9,637 bases of DNA from VBDM01 sp035317085 (GTDB lineage: Bacteria; Pseudomonadota; Gammaproteobacteria; Burkholderiales; SG8-39). A model generated the notes under the pieces. It had not been told where the DNA came from and did not search any database. It worked only from the letters and a program-made list of their open reading frames with translations. The DNA lies in assembly GCA_035317085.1 (NCBI GenBank), contig DATHHS010000314.1, forward strand, positions 1-9,637, given 5' to 3'. This document shows, in pieces, positions 7,356 to 9,637 of this stretch. The translations under genes were made by a program, and so were the position numbers. Within the stretch, counting starts at the first letter, position 1; every line of letters begins with the position of its first letter.

Positions 7356-7361
7356 TATAAT
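7356..7361 (+). promoter_or_regulatory. Consensus -10 box TATAAT for the thioesterase-RidA unit
   Basis: A perfect TATAAT in GC-rich DNA, 32 bases before the GTG at 7393. Transcription would begin near 7368, downstream of the ATG at 7330, which argues against that longer start. The -35 position (about 7333-7338) is not consensus. Confidence 0.55.
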
Positions 7362-7392
7362 CCAGCGCCTGAGACTTGAGCAGCCCCGAAAA

Positions 7393-7806
7393 GTGAAAAG
7401 CTATCGCCACAACGTCGCCGTCCATTGGGGGGATACCGATCCGGCACGTATCGTCTTCTATCCGAATTACTTCGAATGGTTCGACCAGAGCTGCCGGCTC
7501 CTATTCGACTCGGTGGGTCTGGATTGGGATTCTTTGGGCAAAAAGTACGGCGTCACCGGGGTCCCCATCGTCGAGGCGAAAGCAAAATTTCTCGCGCCTT
7601 CCAGGTTCCGCGACGAGATCGTGGTCGAATCCCACATCAGCAAGTGGAACGACAAGACTTTCGAGGTCAGCCATGTCGTGATGAACCGCGGCATACGCGC
7701 GGTCGAAGGCTACGAGATCCGCGTCTGGGCGCACCGCCATCCCGAGGACCCGAACCGCCTGAAGGCGATGCCGATTCCGCCCGAGATCAGAGCGGCGTTC
7801 GAATAG
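7393..7806 (+). CDS. Acyl-CoA thioesterase, 4-hydroxybenzoyl-CoA thioesterase (hotdog) family
   Basis: 137 residues from GTG at 7393. The hotdog signature WGDTDPARIVFYPNYFEWFD aligns with the Pseudomonas 4-hydroxybenzoyl-CoA thioesterase motif GDCDPAGIVWFPNY, and Asp16 matches the catalytic Asp17. GVPIVEAKAKF, EIVVESHISKW and EGYEIRVWAHR continue the same fold. The enzyme hydrolyses an acyl- or aryl-CoA thioester in the cytosol; an aromatic acyl-CoA is possible but the substrate is not shown. An in-frame ATG at 7330 would add 21 residues, but these are Arg-rich, lie over the TATAAT box and are not family-like, so I prefer GTG. No strong Shine-Dalgarno precedes it. The RidA gene starts five bases after its stop. 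Similar YbgC-type proteins act with the Tol-Pal system, but no tol genes are present here. Confidence 0.88.
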   Translation: MKSYRHNVAVHWGDTDPARIVFYPNYFEWFDQSCRLLFDSVGLDWDSLGKKYGVTGVPIVEAKAKFLAPSRFRDEIVVESHISKWNDKTFEVSHVVMNRGIRAVEGYEIRVWAHRHPEDPNRLKAMPIPPEIRAAFE

Positions 7807-7811
7807 CCTCC

Positions 7812-8216
7812 ATGCCGAAGCAGATCGTCACCTCGCCCGACGCGCCCACCACCGGCTTCACCGACAAGGGCACGACCTCGCCGCTCGCACAGGCGATCCG
7901 CGCGGGTAACCTGCTCTTCGTCTCAGGCCAGGGTCCGCTCGATCCGAAGACGCGCGAAGTGGCGAGCGCCGATATCCGCGAGCAGACAAAACAGACTCTG
8001 ACGAACATCAAGAGTGTTCTCGCCGCTGCGGGATTGAATTTCACGCACGTGGTCAACATGCGCGTCGTACTGAGGAACACCGAGGACTTCCCTGCCTTCA
8101 ACGAGACCTTTCGCGAATTCCTCCAGGGCGAGAAGGTCACGCGCACCTGCGTCGGTGCCACGCCGCACAGGAAGGGCGTGAACGTCGAGATCGATTGCGT
8201 GGCGAGTTTCGACTAG
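7812..8216 (+). CDS. RidA family (YjgF/YER057c/UK114) enamine/imine deaminase
   Basis: 134 residues, one RidA domain. LLFVSGQGPLDP (34-45), the trimer-interface stretch, and VTRTCVGATP around Arg111, which matches the catalytic arginine binding the substrate carboxylate, are both present. Glu127 in VEIDCVA matches the conserved acidic residue. RidA proteins hydrolyse reactive enamine or imine intermediates to keto acids and ammonia, protecting PLP enzymes; some paralogues serve specific catabolic routes. ATG at 7812 is five bases after the thioesterase stop with no separate Shine-Dalgarno, so translation is probably coupled. The region before the ATG overlaps thioesterase coding sequence, so a longer start is unlikely. 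The pairing with a CoA thioesterase suggests a minor degradation pathway, by inference. Confidence 0.93.
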   Translation: MPKQIVTSPDAPTTGFTDKGTTSPLAQAIRAGNLLFVSGQGPLDPKTREVASADIREQTKQTLTNIKSVLAAAGLNFTHVVNMRVVLRNTEDFPAFNETFREFLQGEKVTRTCVGATPHRKGVNVEIDCVASFD

Positions 8217-8262
8217 GAAAGCGCGACACTACTTGCGTGACACACCCGGTCTAGCGGGTAGC

Positions 8263-8282
8263 GGTTGATCTCTCAATCAACC
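8263..8282. repeat. Hairpin GGTTGAT-N6-ATCAACC between convergent genes
   Basis: A perfect 7-bp stem (8263-8269 and 8276-8282) with a 6-base loop lies between the end of RidA (8216) and the small minus gene, whose stop codon (8273-8275) is in the loop. Neither side has a T tract, so it is a weak candidate for a two-way terminator or mRNA end. A second small inverted repeat ACCCG-N6-CGGGT sits just before it at 8244-8259. Confidence 0.4.
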
Positions 8283-8449
8283 AGCGGACGGGCTTCCGGA
8301 AGAATTTCCGTGCGATGCTCGTCCATCGCCAGGTACAGCCGTCTGGCGAATTCTCTGGGATTCATCCATCCCCATTCGGAATCAAAGAGAATTTCCACTC
8401 CGGCATCCAGCATTTCCGGAGTAATTTTTACCGGTCCGCGGTCGCTCAT
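8273..8449 (-). CDS. Small hypothetical protein, 58 residues
   Basis: ATG at 8447-8449 opens a 58-codon frame ending in TGA. The protein starts MSDRGPVKITPEMLDAGVEI and ends with LPEARPLVD. It is acidic and soluble, and reads like a real small protein: a helix-capping TPEMLDAGVEIL segment, DSEWGWMNPREFARRLYLAM, and no low-complexity filler. Competing frames in the same place are Cys/Arg/Pro-rich and look like shadows. The ribosome site is weak (GAGATATC upstream), and codons such as ATT, ACT, GTA and AGA are more AT-rich than in the neighbours, which may indicate transfer. It converges on RidA. I do not recognise a family. Confidence 0.55.
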   Translation of the reverse strand: MSDRGPVKITPEMLDAGVEILFDSEWGWMNPREFARRLYLAMDEHRTEILPEARPLVD

Positions 8450-8486
8450 TTCGATATCTCACGCATGTGATGTCGGGGAAAATGCC

Positions 8487-8580
8487 ATGGAGAGCGCAGT
8501 GAACGTTGCGCTGGGCACAGATTCCGGACCGAGGGAGGGTCGGTCGCGGAATCCTTTTATTCGCCCCCTGCACTCTCCAT
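8487..8580. repeat. Nested inverted repeat, 94 bp
   Basis: Outer arms 8487-8499 and 8568-8580 pair at 12 of 13 positions (ATGGAGAGCGCAG with CTGCACTCTCCAT). A second hairpin sits almost concentrically inside at 8520-8553. Read on minus, this structure begins 40 bases after the stop of the repeat-protein gene and would be in its 3' UTR, followed by a short TTTT. It ends 37 bases before the start of the 58-residue gene. No direct target duplication is visible at the ends, so a mobile MITE is possible but unsupported. Confidence 0.6.
8520..8561 (+). terminator. Inner hairpin with T-rich tail, intrinsic terminator-like on plus
   Basis: The stem is GATTCCG plus ACCGA (8520-8526, 8528-8532) with TCGGT plus CGGAATC (8540-8544, 8547-8553): 12 pairs with a small internal loop and a 7-base apical loop. 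It is followed on plus by CTTTTATT (8554-8561). The form is that of a Rho-independent terminator reading rightward, but no plus gene ends nearby; RidA stops 300 bases earlier. It could stop read-through from RidA, or end an unannotated plus-strand transcript. Confidence 0.5.
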
Positions 8581-8620
8581 AGCGAGAAGCTTCTAGCTGT
8601 TACTTACCCGGTTCCCGCGA

Positions 8621-9532
8621 TCAGTGACGGCCCGAGCGATCGGGACGGTCGACCTTGTCGGGCCGATCCATTCTGTCGGGTCGATCCACCTTGTCCGGAC
8701 GGTCTATCCTGTCGGGTCGATCAACTCGTGCGACGCGATCGCCGCGCCGATTCGCTCCTTCTGCGTCGCGATCTTCCTGGCGGACGTCACCCGCCGCACG
8801 TTCCGCAGCCCGATCCGCCCGACGGTCTTCGCGACGGACATCGTTGGCCTCGGCGTGATCTCTGCCTCTGCCGGAGCCGCTCGCCATCGAACGCCCGCTC
8901 CCGCCGTTACCGCCCCGCGAGTCGATGCGTACACGCGTGAAGCCGAGCGCTGCGAGCTGCTGCTGGATCTGAGCCAGCTGATCGGCCGTCAGTCCGCCGA
9001 TGTTTTCGATCCGGGCACGCAGAGTCCCGTTGTCCGCACGCTGCACACGAACTCGGGAGCCATCTGCGCCGCGCAGCGTCACGCTGCGCTCGATGCCGTC
9101 GCTGGGCAGGAGAGCGCCGATCTGGGCGAGCACGCTCTGCATGGAGTCGCTGCTCAATACGAGGCCTTGCAGATCGCCTGCTTTGGCTCCGCGGAATTGG
9201 ATCTCGCGCGCGCCCTGGCCGACCTGGGTCTGGATGTCCGCGAGCAGGGTCGTCACATCGACTGCACCCGCATCGGTGCGCGGCAGCGCGATCTTGACTT
9301 CGACCCCGTTGTTCCGGGCTTCCATCTCGTTTTCCATCCCGCGGTCCTCGCGGCGGACATCTCCCGCTGCCCGCTCCGCGGCGCGGTCTTCCTGACGGAC
9401 ATCCCCTGCTGCGCGTTCCGCAGCCCGGTCTTCCTGACGAACGTCCGGCACCTGAGCCAGCACAAGGCCGGCCGTGCCCGCCCAAGCGATCGAGGCGATC
9501 GCCGTCACGATGATGCGTTTCTTGAACAACAT
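8621..9532 (-). CDS. Exported mixed-charge repeat protein of unknown function
   Basis: 303 residues. Residues 1-26 are a signal peptide (MLFKKR, hydrophobic core, cleavage after VLA). The mature N-terminus has two identical 14-residue units DVRQEDRAAERAAG (30-43, 44-57) and a partial third. Residues about 77-205 look like a folded domain of unknown family, with strands such as EVKIALP, EIQFRGA, RSVTLRGAD and TLRARIENI and a helix LTADQLAQIQQQLAALGF. A Gly/Ser linker (207-222) leads to a second copy of the repeat (231-259). The tail has five six-residue DRPD units (271-300), alternating acid and base. ATG at 9532 has AAAGGAG 8 bases upstream. The tail suggests a flexible polyampholyte acting in the periplasm or at the surface; no catalytic motif is seen. 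It has its own promoter. Confidence 0.8.
   Translation of the reverse strand: MLFKKRIIVTAIASIAWAGTAGLVLAQVPDVRQEDRAAERAAGDVRQEDRAAERAAGDVRREDRGMENEMEARNNGVEVKIALPRTDAGAVDVTTLLADIQTQVGQGAREIQFRGAKAGDLQGLVLSSDSMQSVLAQIGALLPSDGIERSVTLRGADGSRVRVQRADNGTLRARIENIGGLTADQLAQIQQQLAALGFTRVRIDSRGGNGGSGRSMASGSGRGRDHAEANDVRREDRRADRAAERAAGDVRQEDRDAEGANRRGDRVARVDRPDRIDRPDKVDRPDRMDRPDKVDRPDRSGRH
8633..8722 (-). repeat. Five tandem 18-bp units encoding DRPD hexapeptides
   Basis: Codons 271-300 of the repeat protein read DRPDRI, DRPDKV, DRPDRM, DRPDKV, DRPDRS. The alternation of R- and K-containing units gives a 36-bp higher period. Such an array is prone to length change by slippage. Confidence 0.85.
9362..9445 (-). 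repeat. Two tandem 42-bp units encoding DVRQEDRAAERAAG
   Basis: Units 9404-9445 and 9362-9403 encode the same 14 residues but differ at 8 of 42 bases, all at third codon positions. A further 15-residue match to this motif recurs at codons 241-255 (8768-8812), again differing only at third positions (7 of 45). Confidence 0.85.
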
Positions 9533-9565
9533 GGTGTAGCTCCTTTCCTGAAATTCCCCTCACAA

Positions 9566-9582
9566 GGCCTCGAGGCGAGGCC
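9566..9582. promoter_or_regulatory. GC-rich leader hairpin in the repeat-protein mRNA
   Basis: Perfect 7-bp arms GGCCTCG (9566-9572) and CGAGGCC (9576-9582) with a 3-base loop. From the promoter at 9599-9627, this would lie about 10-26 bases into the mRNA and about 20 bases before the Shine-Dalgarno. It may protect the 5' end or affect translation. No T tract follows that would make it a clear attenuator. Confidence 0.5.
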
Positions 9583-9598
9583 CTGATCCTGAGAGAGG

Positions 9599-9627
9599 AG
9601 TATATGTGGGATATTTTCCCACGTCAA
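9599..9627 (-). promoter_or_regulatory. Sigma-70 promoter of the repeat-protein gene
   Basis: Minus-strand TTGACG (9622-9627) and TATACT (9599-9604) are separated by exactly 17 bases, each one or two bases from consensus. The predicted start is near 9592, giving a leader of about 60 bases before ATG at 9532. This is the best promoter in the window and sits in a locally AT-rich patch. Confidence 0.8.
9606..9622. promoter_or_regulatory. Palindrome GTGGGA-N5-TCCCAC in the promoter spacer, candidate operator
   Basis: Perfect 6-bp arms (9606-9611, 9617-9622) flank five A/T bases and fill the space between the -35 and -10 boxes. A protein bound here would block RNA polymerase, so a repressor site is the simplest reading. 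The binding protein is not identifiable from this window. Confidence 0.6.
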
Positions 9628-9637
9628 CATATTTGTG

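Noticed and set aside
8633..8722. Possible CRISPR-like array from regular 18-bp repeats
   Set aside because: There are no unique spacers; the period is in frame and encodes hexapeptides.
8624..9586. Plus-strand open frame of 320 codons opposite the repeat protein
   Set aside because: The minus frame has a signal peptide, a Shine-Dalgarno, a promoter and third-position-only divergence between repeats, which shows that strand is the coding one.

Overview
The window is GC-rich bacterial DNA with Shine-Dalgarno sites ahead of most genes. The gene mix suggests a betaproteobacterium, perhaps Burkholderiales-like: an exported SMP-30 lactonase-like protein, a DUF1932-type dehydrogenase, a protein-acetyltransferase-like acyl-CoA synthetase next to a universal stress protein, and a thioesterase next to RidA. 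This placement is inferred from gene content only; there is no rRNA or tRNA here. Most genes lie on the minus strand. Only the thioesterase and RidA genes are on plus. I see no insertion sequence, integrase, CRISPR array or phage gene.

Layout from left to right. (1) 1-921 minus: the first 307 residues of an exported vanadium-haloperoxidase/PAP2-type protein, cut by the window edge. (2) 922-1288: a gene-free stretch with two inverted repeats, including a 28-bp near-palindrome at 1116-1143. (3) 4855 down to 1289 minus: a likely operon of universal stress protein, a 908-residue ADP-forming acyl-CoA synthetase fused to a GNAT acetyltransferase (Pat type), and a 101-residue helical protein of unknown function. 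This looks like a stress or energy-state module. (4) 7268 down to 4948 minus: a likely operon of a 76-residue conserved small protein, an NAD(P)-dependent dehydrogenase and an exported SMP-30-family protein, possibly for small-molecule or sugar-acid catabolism. (5) 7320-7361: a compact divergent promoter region with facing -10 boxes and an inverted repeat. (6) 7393-8216 plus: a 4-hydroxybenzoyl-CoA-type thioesterase and a RidA deaminase, five bases apart. (7) 8273-8449 minus: a 58-residue small gene. (8) 8487-8580: a nested inverted repeat. (9) 8621-9532 minus: an exported protein of 303 residues built around mixed-charge repeats, with a well-formed sigma-70 promoter whose spacer holds a palindrome (9599-9627).

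No complete new defence or mobile system is visible. The least explained parts are the repeat protein with its promoter palindrome, leader hairpin and downstream nested repeat; the back-to-back palindrome at 1116-1143; and the Pat-like enzyme that keeps both phosphohistidines expected for acyl-CoA synthetase activity.
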